This document shows positions 16,407 to 26,123 of a stretch of DNA of 64,000 nt, piece by piece (the first letter of the stretch is position 1; every line of letters begins with the position of its first letter). Below the pieces are notes generated by a model. The model was not told where the DNA came from, did no database searches, and saw only the letters and a list, made by a program, of their open reading frames with translations. Position numbers and translations under genes: made by a program. The stretch is from Marinobacterium lacunae (lineage in GTDB: Bacteria > Pseudomonadota > Gammaproteobacteria > Pseudomonadales > Balneatricaceae): NCBI RefSeq assembly GCF_000705555.1, contig NZ_JMQN01000021.1:62001-126000 (forward strand). The letters run 5' to 3'.

Positions 16407-17744
16407 TCAGGTCAGGAAGAGTGATCCCAGGCCAAGAAAGACCACAAAGCCCACCACATCTGTGACGGTGGTCAGAATCACCGAGCCGGAGAGCGCCGGA
16501 TCGATCTTCAGTTTTTCAAGCAGTACCGGCACCATGACACCGGAGAGTGCGGCAACGGCGATATTGACCACGATCGCCAGCGCGATGACGAGGCCAATAC
16601 CGGGGCTTGAGAACCAATACGCGGCGACAAACCCGATCACCAGCGCCCATAGAACGCCATTGAGTCCGCCGACACTGAGTTCTTTGCGCAAAAGCGGCAT
16701 GATGTTGGCGGCACTGATCTGCCCCAACGCCAGGCCACGAATAATCAGTGTCAGCGTCTGGCTGCCGGCTATACCACCCATTGATGCGACAACGGGCATC
16801 AGAACCGCCAGCGCGACCACCTCCTGCAGAGTGCCTTCGAAAAGTCCGATAGCCCAAGAAGCGAGAAATGCGGTGAGCAGGTTGATACCGAGCCAGGTGG
16901 CACGGCGGCGGGAGCTGCGCATGACCGGAGCGAAGAGGTCCTCCTCCTCGTCCAGACCAGCACTGGCCATCAACTGGCCTTCGTAATGTTCATGCAGTAG
17001 CTCCAGCGCCAGTGTTTGCGTCATCCGGCCCAGCAGGCGACCGCTGTCATCGACCACCGGAAGCGCGCTCACCTCTGCATGTTCGAACGCTTCGGTGGCC
17101 TCGCGCAGGGAGCGTGTTGCCTGCAGCGGTTCGAACTCATCTTCCTCAAGCTCTATCAGCGGTAGATGATCCGGTTGCCCGAACAGGGCGCGTGTCTCAA
17201 CGGCCCCGGCATAGCGACCGGTACGATCCACCAGCCAGAGGTGTTGCGTAAACAGGGGTGTTTCCCGGCGTAGCAGGCGCACAGCGTCTCTAACACGGCT
17301 GTTCTGCGGCAGGATCAGCAACTGGTGATCGACGTAACGTCCTATCGCGTTTTCATCGTACTGAGCGGAACGCTCATAGTGCTCGCGCTGGCGCTCGTCC
17401 ATACGTGCCAGTGCAATATCGACAACATCTTCAGGCAGTGATTCGGCCAGCTCGATGAGGGTTTCGGCATCAAGGTCCGAAATCAGCTGATCCAGTGCCT
17501 GACTGTCGAAGTCGCGCAGCAGCGAGGCCCGCGCCTCGGTGCGCATCTCCACCAGAACATCGACACGCTGCTCGACCGGTACCTGGGCCCAGCATTCGGC
17601 ACGGGCTTCGCGCGGCAGAGACTCGAGCAGCAGTGCGACCTGATCAGGTTCCATGCTGTCCGATACCTCGGGGTAGAGAGGGGCATCGGCCTCTTCATCG
17701 CTGCGAATAAGCTGATCTATGCGTTGTTTGATCTCTTCACTCAT
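16407..17744 (-). CDS. mgtE: Magnesium transporter MgtE
   Basis: A 445-residue MgtE channel. The order is an N-domain of superhelical repeats (about residues 20-130), two CBS domains (about 135-260, e.g. HAEVSALPVVDDSGRLLGRMT), a plug helix, and five membrane helices from about 280 to the C-terminus with GGIAGSQTLTLIIRGLALG, the family pore signature. The cytosolic CBS/N domains close the pore when magnesium is high. The length is normal. It follows the yjdF-like gene in the same direction, 6 bases away, so they are probably co-transcribed. Confidence 0.96.
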   Translation of the reverse strand: MSEEIKQRIDQLIRSDEEADAPLYPEVSDSMEPDQVALLLESLPREARAECWAQVPVEQRVDVLVEMRTEARASLLRDFDSQALDQLISDLDAETLIELAESLPEDVVDIALARMDERQREHYERSAQYDENAIGRYVDHQLLILPQNSRVRDAVRLLRRETPLFTQHLWLVDRTGRYAGAVETRALFGQPDHLPLIELEEDEFEPLQATRSLREATEAFEHAEVSALPVVDDSGRLLGRMTQTLALELLHEHYEGQLMASAGLDEEEDLFAPVMRSSRRRATWLGINLLTAFLASWAIGLFEGTLQEVVALAVLMPVVASMGGIAGSQTLTLIIRGLALGQISAANIMPLLRKELSVGGLNGVLWALVIGFVAAYWFSSPGIGLVIALAIVVNIAVAALSGVMVPVLLEKLKIDPALSGSVILTTVTDVVGFVVFLGLGSLFLT

Positions 17745-17750
17745 GGGCGG

Positions 17751-18377
17751 TCACGCAGCGTTGGTGGACAATGGAACCGGATAACGGTCGAGTCGTGCCA
17801 ATTGGCGGTCATGATAACGGCCGAGTGTGGCAAGCGCGAGTACGGCGCCGATCAACGCCATCAGCATGTCAGACTGGGTATCCCAGACGTATCCCTGGGT
17901 GCCAAGAAACGCATCGGCCGCTTCGTTGGAGGCGAGCGCCACCCACCATTCGATCAGCTCATAGAAAGCGCTGAGCGCAAGGCAGAAGCAGATGATAAAA
18001 AAGGCGCTCCAGCGACGCCCGTTGATCAGCTTCAGACGCAGGATCAGCTCGCGCGCGCACAGTGCCGGTACAAAGCCCTGTGCCAGATGTCCGAGTTTGT
18101 CATAGTTGTTGCGGCTTTGGTCGAGCCACTGGGCGATCCAGTCGAAAAGTGGGACTTCTGCATAGGTATAGTGGCCGCCGACCATCAGTATGAGGCAGTG
18201 AACCAACACCAGCCAAAGGGTGAGGGGCGTCAGTGGAAAGCGGTGGCGTGTACTCCAGAGCAAAACCAGTGCCGCCAGCGCGGGAGCTACTTCAAGAAAC
18301 CAGGTCAGACGATCTTTCGGTGCCCAGCCCGACCACAGCAGCACGACAGTAAATATCAGTATCCAGAGACGGGGCAT
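17751..18377 (-). CDS. yjdF: YjdF family (DUF2238) inner-membrane protein
   Basis: A 208-residue membrane protein with about six hydrophobic segments and the DUF2238 signature: NNYDKLGHLAQGFVPALCARE, AFYELIEWWVALASNEAADAFLGTQGYVWDTQSDM. The ATG at 18377 is preceded by GGAAGG at good spacing and is preferred to an upstream start at 18455, which would add 26 non-hydrophobic residues. The function is unknown. It lies directly upstream of mgtE on the same strand and is divergent from yaeQ. Confidence 0.9.
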   Translation of the reverse strand: MPRLWILIFTVVLLWSGWAPKDRLTWFLEVAPALAALVLLWSTRHRFPLTPLTLWLVLVHCLILMVGGHYTYAEVPLFDWIAQWLDQSRNNYDKLGHLAQGFVPALCARELILRLKLINGRRWSAFFIICFCLALSAFYELIEWWVALASNEAADAFLGTQGYVWDTQSDMLMALIGAVLALATLGRYHDRQLARLDRYPVPLSTNAA

Positions 18378-18462
18378 GGCGCTATCCTTCCGCTTCGCGG
18401 CCCTAAGACGACTATCGACTAGTATAATACTCACCCGCGCAGACCTCAGGATCAACAGTCAG

Positions 18463-19011
18463 ATGGCACTAAAATCAATAATTTATAAAGCGACGCTGAA
18501 TATCTCGGATCTCGATCGGCACCATTATGCCGAGTATCCGCTGACAATGGCGCTGCACCCTTCGGAGACAGAGCAGCGGATGATGATGCGTCTGCTGGCA
18601 TTTGCGCTCTATGCGGATGAGGACTTGAGCTTTACCCGTGGCCTGTGTGTCGATGATGAGCCGGATCTGTGGCAGTACGCGCCCAACGGTGAAATCGAGC
18701 GCTGGATCGAGGTTGGGCTACCCAGTGAAAAACGCTTGCGCAAAGCCTGTTCGCGCGCGAAGGAAGTGGTATTGCTGGTCTATGGCAGTGATCAGCAGGT
18801 AGACCCCTGGTGGCAAGGGATCAAGCGTTCACTGATCCGGTTCGATAACCTGCGTGTGTTGCGTATAACCGAGACCGACAGCGCGGCACTGACTGCTCTG
18901 GTTGCCCGCCAGATGCGTTTGCAGTGCACGGTGCAGGATGGACAGCTTTGGTTTACCTCCGATGCAGGCAGTGCAGAGCTGACCCCTGCCGAGATGCAAC
19001 CGACTATTTAG
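18463..19011 (+). CDS. yaeQ: YaeQ family protein
   Basis: A 182-residue protein matching E. coli YaeQ in length (181) and in sequence landmarks MALKSIIYKATLNISDLDRH, HPSETEQRMMMRLLAFAL and the DEPDLWQ segment, which belongs to a PD-(D/E)XK nuclease-like fold. The biological role is not established. ATG at 18463 gives the family length; the longer upstream frame has no family similarity. A TATAAT box occurs at 18423-18428 in the divergent promoter space, without an obvious -35. The stop overlaps the convergent GNAT gene by four bases. Confidence 0.92.
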   Translation: MALKSIIYKATLNISDLDRHHYAEYPLTMALHPSETEQRMMMRLLAFALYADEDLSFTRGLCVDDEPDLWQYAPNGEIERWIEVGLPSEKRLRKACSRAKEVVLLVYGSDQQVDPWWQGIKRSLIRFDNLRVLRITETDSAALTALVARQMRLQCTVQDGQLWFTSDAGSAELTPAEMQPTI

Positions 19012-19508
19012 TCTTTCAGCACTTTCTGCCAGAACATCGCTTTGCCGGTTTCCGGGTCCAGCTCGTAACCGGCATAGCCACAACGCCGGTACACCGACTG
19101 TGCCCGGGTGTTGTTTTCCAGCACTTCCAGCGTGAGCTTGCAGCACCCTGTGCGGCGGGCGATCCCCTCGGCAGCCTCAAGTAGCAGGTCAGCGATACCC
19201 TTGCCGCGGAAGCCCTGACTCACGACCACGTCATGGATATTGAGCAGTGGCGCGCAGGCGAAGGTGGAAAACCCCTCGAAAGCGTTGAGCAGGCCCGCGG
19301 GCTTGCTGTCGCAATAAGCAATAAGTGTGTAGCTGTCACTGCGTTGTGTAAGCGCAAGTGGCAGACGCTCCAGCACATCCTGATCCAGCGGGTGAGCGCC
19401 GCCCATGGGGTCTTGCGCGTACTCATTCAGGAGTTGGCGAAAATCGTCAGCTTGTTCGGCAACACCCAGATCGGCTTCGATGATCTCAATATTGGGTTGG
19501 CTCACCAT
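19008..19508 (-). CDS. GNAT family N-acetyltransferase
   Basis: A 166-residue acetyltransferase with the acetyl-CoA-binding motif VVSQGFRGKGIADLLLEAAEGIAR (about residues 95-118) and the family C-terminal NNTRAQSVYRRCGY segment. The substrate cannot be deduced. It is convergent with yaeQ, with a four-base overlap, and has a GGAG element upstream of its ATG. Confidence 0.9.
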   Translation of the reverse strand: MVSQPNIEIIEADLGVAEQADDFRQLLNEYAQDPMGGAHPLDQDVLERLPLALTQRSDSYTLIAYCDSKPAGLLNAFEGFSTFACAPLLNIHDVVVSQGFRGKGIADLLLEAAEGIARRTGCCKLTLEVLENNTRAQSVYRRCGYAGYELDPETGKAMFWQKVLKD

Positions 19509-19745
19509 TGTTTCTTATTCTCCTTTTTGACCGACCGGTTAAATTACTCCCGCCAGTCGGCGCTGACAAGTGATGGATAGCAGGGAGGGGAGGTGGCTCC
19601 GTTTATGCCTGATTTTGGTCAAAAATTGAGCATTTGTATTAAAGTTATGGACTGAGCAACCGATAACTAAAGGACGGTGTCGCAGGGCCGGGATTGGTCT
19701 ATTGCGGTACCTGAACACCCGATTATAAGCACCCCGGAGCCGACC

Positions 19746-20915
19746 GTGCCCAACATCTCCTTCTCGCCCCTGAGTACTCAACTCTATAACCCGGTCAAGT
19801 CCAACAGTGACCAGAATCAGCTGTCCGGCAGCCTCAATGCATCGGCGATGGAGAAGTTGCTCGGCAAGCTGGCGGATAACATACCCGGTATGACCGCCGA
19901 GGATATAAAAGCGCTGGAGGCGGATGACTATACGCCTGAAAAGGTAGCCGGGCGTATTGCGGATTTCGTGGCGTCTGGGCTTGCGTCTGCCGCCGACCGG
20001 GGGGCCGACAGCGAGCGTCTGCAGTCGATGTATCAGGCGGCGCTTGAGGGTGTGGAGAAGGGCTTTGCCCAGGCACGGGAAGTGCTCAGCAGCCTTAACG
20101 TACTGCACGGTGATATTGCCGCTCAGGTCGATGCAACTGAGGCTGCGACCAACGATGCCCTGGCAGCTATTGCGCCCGGGCAGAGTCAGCCGTCGGATAT
20201 AACCTCTTCAACTCGCATTGGGATGTTTGAGCGCTTCAGCAATGCCGAGGATATGACACTCGAGGTAACCACTCGCGACGGTGATCGTATTTCGATCAAC
20301 TTTTCGCGGTCCCAGAGTTTCGAGGCCGCATTTGCCGCCTCAACGGACAGCGCCGGTGGCTCGGCAGCATTTTTCAGCTTGAGCCGGTCGGAGAGCAGCG
20401 AATATCAGTTCAGTGTCGAGGGCGATTTGGATGAGGATGAACTCGATGCGCTGCAGAATCTGATCAAGGATGTGAGCAAGCTTGCCGACGAGTTCTTCGA
20501 CGGTGATGTTCAAAAGGCCTTTGAGCGCAGCGCCCACCTTGATTTCGATAGCGCCGAACTGTCATCGATGAACCTGAATATGAGCTACTCTCGCCAGTAT
20601 TCGAGCGTCGCCAGTTACGAGCAGGTACAGCAGACGGACCAGGCTGTCGATAAGCCGGGCCGACGCCTTGGCCATCTGATGAAAGAGCTTGCTGATAGTG
20701 TTGGCGCACCGTCACTGGGATTCCTCGGAGCGCCGGGGCAGTTCGGGCGAGAGTTGTTCTCTGGCCTGATCCAGCAGGACGCCCGCTACACCGGTGCATC
20801 CGATGAGCAACAGACGCAGATGAACGACAATTTGTCCCGGCTTCTGGATTCAGTCCTCCCGCAAGGTAACAGCGAATCGGATGATCTGCTCAATACCGAT
20901 ACCGAATCGGAGTGA
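19746..20915 (+). CDS. DUF5610-like acidic protein
   Basis: A 389-residue acidic, soluble-looking protein with no signal peptide or membrane segment. The N-terminal part (SFSPLSTQLYNPVKSN, then an Ala-rich helical region around residues 30-140 with PEKVAGRIADFV) resembles the DUF5610 family of Pseudomonas/Marinobacter-type bacteria; the middle (about 160-300) contains beta-strand-like LEVTTRDGDRISINFSRSQSF and an acidic DEDELDALQNLI segment. The function is unknown; similar proteins look surface- or flagella-related to me, but I cannot support that. GTG at 19746 is chosen because GGAG lies six bases upstream; an upstream GTG at 19677 has too short a spacing. Confidence 0.75.
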   Translation: MPNISFSPLSTQLYNPVKSNSDQNQLSGSLNASAMEKLLGKLADNIPGMTAEDIKALEADDYTPEKVAGRIADFVASGLASAADRGADSERLQSMYQAALEGVEKGFAQAREVLSSLNVLHGDIAAQVDATEAATNDALAAIAPGQSQPSDITSSTRIGMFERFSNAEDMTLEVTTRDGDRISINFSRSQSFEAAFAASTDSAGGSAAFFSLSRSESSEYQFSVEGDLDEDELDALQNLIKDVSKLADEFFDGDVQKAFERSAHLDFDSAELSSMNLNMSYSRQYSSVASYEQVQQTDQAVDKPGRRLGHLMKELADSVGAPSLGFLGAPGQFGRELFSGLIQQDARYTGASDEQQTQMNDNLSRLLDSVLPQGNSESDDLLNTDTESE

Positions 20916-20920
20916 CGGCG

Positions 20921-21229
20921 TTAAACCCACCCGTACTGGCTAAGCGATAGCTTTCCGTTGCGGAAAGAAACACCCTCATCGTTCAGGCGCGCGAGCTGTC
21001 GTTTGTAGCCGTCGCTGTCCTTGGGAAAGGACGACTCTCCCTTGGCGTTTACCACCCGATGCCAGGGCAGGGTTGTATCCTTGGGCAGTTTTTTAAGTGT
21101 CGAACCCACGTAGCGCGCATGATTCGGGCAGCCTGCCAGAGCCGCCACCTGACCATAGGTGGCCACTTTTCCCGGCGGAATGGACGCCACGATTTGCCAG
21201 ATCATTTCATTTAACGCCGGATCACTCAT
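20921..21229 (-). CDS. Alkyltransferase-like (ATL) DNA-binding protein
   Basis: A 102-residue MGMT-fold protein in which the acceptor cysteine motif PCHR is replaced by PWHR (Trp56), the hallmark of alkyltransferase-like proteins that bind O6-alkylguanine and hand it to nucleotide excision repair rather than dealkylating it. Tyr25 (TYGQ) and Arg39 (ARYVG) match the base-flipping tyrosine and arginine finger of Atl1. The length is typical. It is divergent from the cobalamin riboswitch. Confidence 0.94.
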   Translation of the reverse strand: MSDPALNEMIWQIVASIPPGKVATYGQVAALAGCPNHARYVGSTLKKLPKDTTLPWHRVVNAKGESSFPKDSDGYKRQLARLNDEGVSFRNGKLSLSQYGWV

Positions 21230-21307
21230 ATCCTGCCTGCCTTTGCTGAATTCTCATCGATCGGACTTGCAGCAGTGCTGCTGTCTGGTTACCCTCTGCA
21301 ACCTCAT

Positions 21308-21512
21308 TACAGGTGCCCCGTGGCCTTCAGCCATTCAGGGGATAATCGGGAAGTCAGGTGAAAATCCTGCGCTGCCCCCGCAACGGTAACGAAAAGTGAC
21401 AGGCTGATACAACGCCACTGTGGAGAGATCCATGGGAAGGCTTCAGTCCATCGGAACTGGCCCTTGACGCCAGAACCCTTTTCCAAGCCCGGAGACCGGC
21501 CAGTAATGGTGC
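21308..21512 (+). ncRNA. Cobalamin riboswitch
   Basis: The conserved core of the adenosyl/hydroxo-cobalamin aptamer is readable: AGGTGCC near the 5' end, then GGGAA...GGTGAAAATCC (about 21349-21366), GCTGCCCCCGCAACGGTAA (21371-21389), and CCCGGAGACCGGCC at 21488-21501. The order and spacing match the RF00174 pattern (about 200 bases). It precedes the CobN-like operon by about 215 bases and should switch it off when cobalamin is abundant. Confidence 0.96.
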
Positions 21513-21543
21513 GAACCTTCGTCGAGGTTCGCTGAGTGCGCAC
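21508..21543 (+). promoter_or_regulatory. Expression-platform hairpin after the cobalamin aptamer
   Basis: Directly after the aptamer, GCGAACCT (21511-21518) pairs with AGGTTCGC (21525-21532) around a six-base loop, enclosed by GGTGCG (21508-21513) and CGCACC (21538-21543), which can also pair. The inner and outer stems share bases at 21511-21513. No U-run follows, so control by translation or a Rho-dependent mechanism is more likely than intrinsic termination. Confidence 0.45.
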
Positions 21544-21728
21544 CAGGCGGGGTGTCCTGAGACAGCATTATTCTATTTCAAGACCCGATAGCGCTCGGCC
21601 CGGTTGGCGTTTGCCGTTGGCCTGGGTATCCGATCCGGGTTATTGATGAGTTTTGCATGTTTTGCGGTTCGAACAGTGCTTTATCGAATCTGGCTTGCCG
21701 GTGCGTGTGGATTTTTTCAGGAGTCTGC

Positions 21729-24700
21729 ATGCGCAACCTTCCAAAACCCTTACTGCTAAATTCGATCCAACTCAGTCTGCTTCTCGTGCTGTTATTGTGC
21801 TCGCTTGCATGGCCGTTACCCGCGTTGGCCGATACCGCCAAGCAGGCAGTGGCGATTATATCTGATCGGTCAGCGCCGGTACTGGCTGCCGGTGCTCACC
21901 GCTTTCTCAAGAATTATCCAGATCATAGCATCCAGTTGCGCAGCGTATCTCAGGTTAACGAGATGGATGACACCGAGCTGCAGACGCTGCTCGGCAGTGC
22001 CGATGTGGTGCTCTTTGCAGGCGTTTTCGGCACACCGGTTGAGCGTCTTCTGTCATTGCCTCGGGGCACTCATCAGACGCGGTTGATCTTCCACAGTGAT
22101 CGCAGGCTATACGCACTGCATCAGGATACCGAGGGCGGTCAATTCGAGAATCTTGATGAACAGGATAAAAAGCATCTGTTCAGTCGAGCGCCTGCGGATA
22201 GACCCTATATCGACTGGCTTCGTGTCCAGCAACAGCAGTATCCCGCATTCGCCAACTGGCTGCTGGCAAAGGCGTACTGGCAATACCGCAATGCCGACAA
22301 TCTGGCCATGCTCTGGCAGCGCTTGTTACGGCCTAACTCCACGGATCTCAAAGCGCCGCAAATTGATGAGCCGGTGCGGGTATATCTCGATACCAAGTCG
22401 ATGAGCCCTGATGTGCTCAAAGCGCAGTTGTCCAGTGATGTCCCCACACTCTTCGTGCTGGATCACCAAACCGGCGATCTGCCTGGAAACTGGGCTCTGC
22501 ATCAGCGGCTTTGTCAGGGAATCGGCTTGCAGTGTGTATCGGTGCTGGCGGCTTGGGGGGATGCCAGTGAGGAGGCTGTTGCACTGATCGGCGAGCTTGC
22601 ACCGAGTGATGCGCCCTGGGCAATTCTTTCCATACAGGATTTTGTCATCGGCGGTGGTGATAGCCGGGAAGCGGTGAGCGAGCGACTGAAGGATCTCAAC
22701 GTGCCCGTGTTCAAGGGGATACGCGTTGATGAATATAACGCACAGACCTACGCGCTCTCGGTCAACGGGTTACCTGTCGACTCGGTTTATTACCGGGTTG
22801 CCATGCCCGAGTTACAGGGAGTGAGTCAGCCCGAAGTGCTGGCGTTGGCGTCCGAGGCCCGGGTCGATGCGCTGACCGGTGTGCGATTGACACTTTCGAA
22901 GCCGCTCGACGATGCGGTGTCCCGTCAACAGCGGCGTATTGAGCGCTGGCTCAAGTTGCGCCAACTCTCTAATCACGAAAAACGGGTGGCGATTGTGTAC
23001 TACAACCACCCGCCGGGGCGCCACAACATCGGCGCTGACAATCTGAACGTGCCTCAGTCGCTGTGGGAGATTCTGAAATCGCTTCAAGCCGAAGGTTATG
23101 AAACCGGCGACCTCCCCGAGTCGCCGGAGGTACTGCTGGACCTGCTTCAGCAGCGAGGTGTGAATCTACCGGAGGACCGCAAGGCGCTGGAACAGATGGC
23201 TCCGCTGGTGGCACATGTCGATAGCGACGACTATCGCCAGTGGTTTGCAACCTTGCCGCAAACGGTGCAGCAGGAGATGGTGTACGGCCCGCTTGGGTAT
23301 CTGCACGCCCGTGTAAAGCCGCTGTTGTCGGATAATCAGGCCCAACCGATCGATCCGGCTATTCATGCTGAACTGCAGTCGCTTGTGCAGAGAACGCTCG
23401 GAGATCTGCGTCATGCCCTCGATGGCGTGCGCAACAAGGGGCGTGAGCGGGCGCTGGATCTGCTCGATCAGTTATCAACACGCTATCAGTCTCTGCTGAC
23501 GGACAGCCTGTTGCCCAAAGAGCGCACCGAGCAGTGGCAGGACGCTGATCAGCTGGTGGATGCGCTGGTCGGCATGTGGATCGAGGGGCTCAGGGGCTGG
23601 GGTGAAGCACCGGGCCGCACGATGGTGTGGCAGGGGCAGATCCTTATACCGGGGCTGCAATTTGGCAATGTCTTTGTCGGTCCGCAGCCGCCGCGTGGCT
23701 GGGAACTCAACGAGGAGCTTCTGCATGCCAACATGTCATTTCCTCCACCGCATCAATATCTGGCGTTCTACCACTATCTGCGTGATCAGTTTAAGGCGGA
23801 CGCCCTGATCCACGTCGGGCGTCACTCGACCTACGAGTTTCTGCCCCGTCGCAGTGTCGGCATGGCGGAAGACGATTATCCGTCCCTGATGATTGGCGAT
23901 CTGCCCAGTATCTATCCCTACATCGTTGATGGCGTTGGCGAGGGCATACAGGCCAAGCGTCGCGGTAAGGCGGTCATGATCGACCACCTGACACCGCCGC
24001 TGGCTGTTACCGAGTTGTACGATGATCTGCTTGGTCTGCGTCAGCTGATCGAAAGCGCAGAAGCCGCCAGCGATGTAACCACGCGACGTCGAGCGGTGGA
24101 AGATCTTCGTCAGCGTATTGATCAACTCAACCTGCGTGACGAGCTGGTCGCCAGCATGGATGAAGAGCTCAAGGTGCGAGGCATAGGGTTTGATGAGGTG
24201 GACGACGAATTTCTGTTGCATGAGGTCGGCCACTACCTGACCAAACTGCAGGAATCGTTCATGCCGCTGGGATTGCACACCTTCGGTCGAAACTGGAGTC
24301 AGGAGGCGATCGACACCATGCTCAGCTCGATGGCTGACGGTGGAGCGATCAAGCCGCAATGGCGACAGGCCCTCGGTGACTCGCCGCGTGCCGAGATGAC
24401 GTCACTGATCAATTCCCTTAATGGAGGCTTTGTCATACCGGGTAAAGGTAACGACCCGATCAAGACGCCGGAGGCACTGCCGACCGGGCGAAATTTCCAT
24501 GCGCTGGATGCGAGCCTGTTGCCAACGCCGCTGGGATACACCTTGGGTGCGGAGCTGGCACAAAAAGCACGTGATCAGGCCGCACACTCGGACAACGCCG
24601 ACAAGAAGGAAGCGGTGATCCTCTGGGCCTCGGATGCCGTGCGCGACGAAGGTGCCATGGTGGCGTTCGGTCTGGACATGCTGGGCGTCAAGCCGGTATG

Positions 24701-26123
24701 GAACAGCCGCGGTATCTTCAAGGATCTGGAATTGCTGCCGCTCGATAAACATCGTCCGCGGCGCCATGATGTGCTGTTTACCACCTCGGGTCTGTTCCGT
24801 GATCTGTACGGGCGTCAGCTAGAGTGGGTCGATCAGGCCGTTTTGCTGGCGCTTTCCGCCAGTGGTGAAACCATCGCCCGTGACTATCCGGCTCTCGTAC
24901 CTGCGCTTGAGGGTGCTCTGTCACCGCTGGACGGCTTGGCAACCAGAGGCGAGGAGTCGCTGGAGGCAAATCGGGTGGCCGCACACTGGGTTGACGAGGT
25001 GCGGCAGCTGCTGAGGGAAAATGGCGATCAGGCTTCAGCTGATCTTGGGCGCCGCGCCAGCCTGCGTGTGTTTGGCACTGCCCCCGGTGCCTACGGTGCC
25101 GGCGTCAATCGATTGGTGGAGCGCTCGGGCAGCTGGGATTCACGCACACAGGTGGGTGAGGCCTATATCAAGCGAATGGGTCATGCCTATGGTATGGGCA
25201 ATACGGGACTCAGCGCTCAGGACGACTTCGTGCGTCAACTGGAGCAGGTTGGACGCAGTTATCTGGGCCGTGCCAGCCATCTGTATGGGCTGATCGATAA
25301 CAACGACGCCTTTGATTACCTCGGCGGGCTTAATCTGGCGGTCGAAACGGTTACCGGTAAAGCGCCGGAGAGTTTCGTGATTCAGCATGCCAATGCCGAG
25401 CAGGCACGTCTGGACCCGCTGGCTCAGGCGTTGGGCACTGAGTTGCGAGGCCGCTTCCTGAATCCACAGTGGATCAAGCCATTGATGGAGGAGGGCTACT
25501 CGGGCGCGCGGACGTTGGGCAGTGAGTTTGTGGAGTACCTCTGGGGGTGGCAGGTAACCAGCCCCGAGATTATCCAGTCCTGGGTGTGGGACGAGGTCAA
25601 GTCGGTCTATCTGGATGACACGCTCGATCTCGGTGTCGATGAATTTCTCAAGGAGGGCCATAACCAGCAGGTACGCAGCAATATCATGGCAGTGATGCTG
25701 GTGGCCGCCCAGAAAGGCTTCTGGCAAACCGACGATGCAACGCTCGATGAGCTGGCGAAGAGTTTTGCCGACAACATCCTGCAATATGGTATTCCCGGCA
25801 GTGGTCATACCCATGCCCGGCACCCCGTTTATGACTTTGTCATGCCGCGCCTGACGCCGGACACCGCCGAGGCGCTTAAGCAGGTGCTGGCGGCCAGCCG
25901 TATGCCGAATCAGGAAGCGGCCACCGACGATGCACCAAGCCATATTCGGGAGATTCAACTTGATCAGCCCGAGTCAGCTGCCGTTGAGCCTGAGCAGGCA
26001 TCGCCCGAGCGCTCGGAGCAGGCGTCCAGCCCTGCACCGATCATGATCTGGCCGTTGCTGGTGCTGGCACTCTTACTCATTATCGGCGGCCTGCTACGGG
26101 GTCGTCTGGGAGGTAAACACTGA
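21729..26123 (+). CDS. cobN: Exported, membrane-anchored CobN/BchH-like chelatase subunit
   Basis: A 1464-residue homologue of cobaltochelatase CobN. The BchH/CobN core is clear: YYNHPPGRHNIGADNLNVP, then HVGRHSTYEFLP (His695, His699, Glu703), a GDLPSIYPYIVDGVGEG run and RRGKAVMIDHLTPPL. Unlike cytoplasmic CobN it has a Sec signal peptide (residues 1-34, ending ALA) and a C-terminal membrane helix at about 1437-1454, after a Pro/Glu-rich linker. The catalytic body should therefore lie in the periplasm, where ATP and the CobS/CobT motor are unavailable. ATG at 21729 has AGGAG five bases upstream; an earlier in-frame ATG at 21657 lacks this and spoils the signal peptide. A cobalamin riboswitch controls it and ExbB-like and DUF2149 genes follow. 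A role in cobalamin/cobalt-corrinoid uptake or metal exchange is inferred. Confidence 0.9.
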   Translation: MRNLPKPLLLNSIQLSLLLVLLLCSLAWPLPALADTAKQAVAIISDRSAPVLAAGAHRFLKNYPDHSIQLRSVSQVNEMDDTELQTLLGSADVVLFAGVFGTPVERLLSLPRGTHQTRLIFHSDRRLYALHQDTEGGQFENLDEQDKKHLFSRAPADRPYIDWLRVQQQQYPAFANWLLAKAYWQYRNADNLAMLWQRLLRPNSTDLKAPQIDEPVRVYLDTKSMSPDVLKAQLSSDVPTLFVLDHQTGDLPGNWALHQRLCQGIGLQCVSVLAAWGDASEEAVALIGELAPSDAPWAILSIQDFVIGGGDSREAVSERLKDLNVPVFKGIRVDEYNAQTYALSVNGLPVDSVYYRVAMPELQGVSQPEVLALASEARVDALTGVRLTLSKPLDDAVSRQQRRIERWLKLRQLSNHEKRVAIVYYNHPPGRHNIGADNLNVPQSLWEILKSLQAEGYETGDLPESPEVLLDLLQQRGVNLPEDRKALEQMAPLVAHVDSDDYRQWFATLPQTVQQEMVYGPLGYLHARVKPLLSDNQAQPIDPAIHAELQSLVQRTLGDLRHALDGVRNKGRERALDLLDQLSTRYQSLLTDSLLPKERTEQWQDADQLVDALVGMWIEGLRGWGEAPGRTMVWQGQILIPGLQFGNVFVGPQPPRGWELNEELLHANMSFPPPHQYLAFYHYLRDQFKADALIHVGRHSTYEFLPRRSVGMAEDDYPSLMIGDLPSIYPYIVDGVGEGIQAKRRGKAVMIDHLTPPLAVTELYDDLLGLRQLIESAEAASDVTTRRRAVEDLRQRIDQLNLRDELVASMDEELKVRGIGFDEVDDEFLLHEVGHYLTKLQESFMPLGLHTFGRNWSQEAIDTMLSSMADGGAIKPQWRQALGDSPRAEMTSLINSLNGGFVIPGKGNDPIKTPEALPTGRNFHALDASLLPTPLGYTLGAELAQKARDQAAHSDNADKKEAVILWASDAVRDEGAMVAFGLDMLGVKPVWNSRGIFKDLELLPLDKHRPRRHDVLFTTSGLFRDLYGRQLEWVDQAVLLALSASGETIARDYPALVPALEGALSPLDGLATRGEESLEANRVAAHWVDEVRQLLRENGDQASADLGRRASLRVFGTAPGAYGAGVNRLVERSGSWDSRTQVGEAYIKRMGHAYGMGNTGLSAQDDFVRQLEQVGRSYLGRASHLYGLIDNNDAFDYLGGLNLAVETVTGKAPESFVIQHANAEQARLDPLAQALGTELRGRFLNPQWIKPLMEEGYSGARTLGSEFVEYLWGWQVTSPEIIQSWVWDEVKSVYLDDTLDLGVDEFLKEGHNQQVRSNIMAVMLVAAQKGFWQTDDATLDELAKSFADNILQYGIPGSGHTHARHPVYDFVMPRLTPDTAEALKQVLAASRMPNQEAATDDAPSHIREIQLDQPESAAVEPEQASPERSEQASSPAPIMIWPLLVLALLLIIGGLLRGRLGGKH

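Noticed and set aside
16384-16986. A 200-codon plus-strand ORF over mgtE
   Set aside because: Ser/Thr/Pro-rich shadow of the MgtE membrane helices.
25140-25958. A 272-codon minus-strand ORF inside the CobN-like gene
   Set aside because: It lies wholly antisense to conserved CobN sequence and lacks any family motif.
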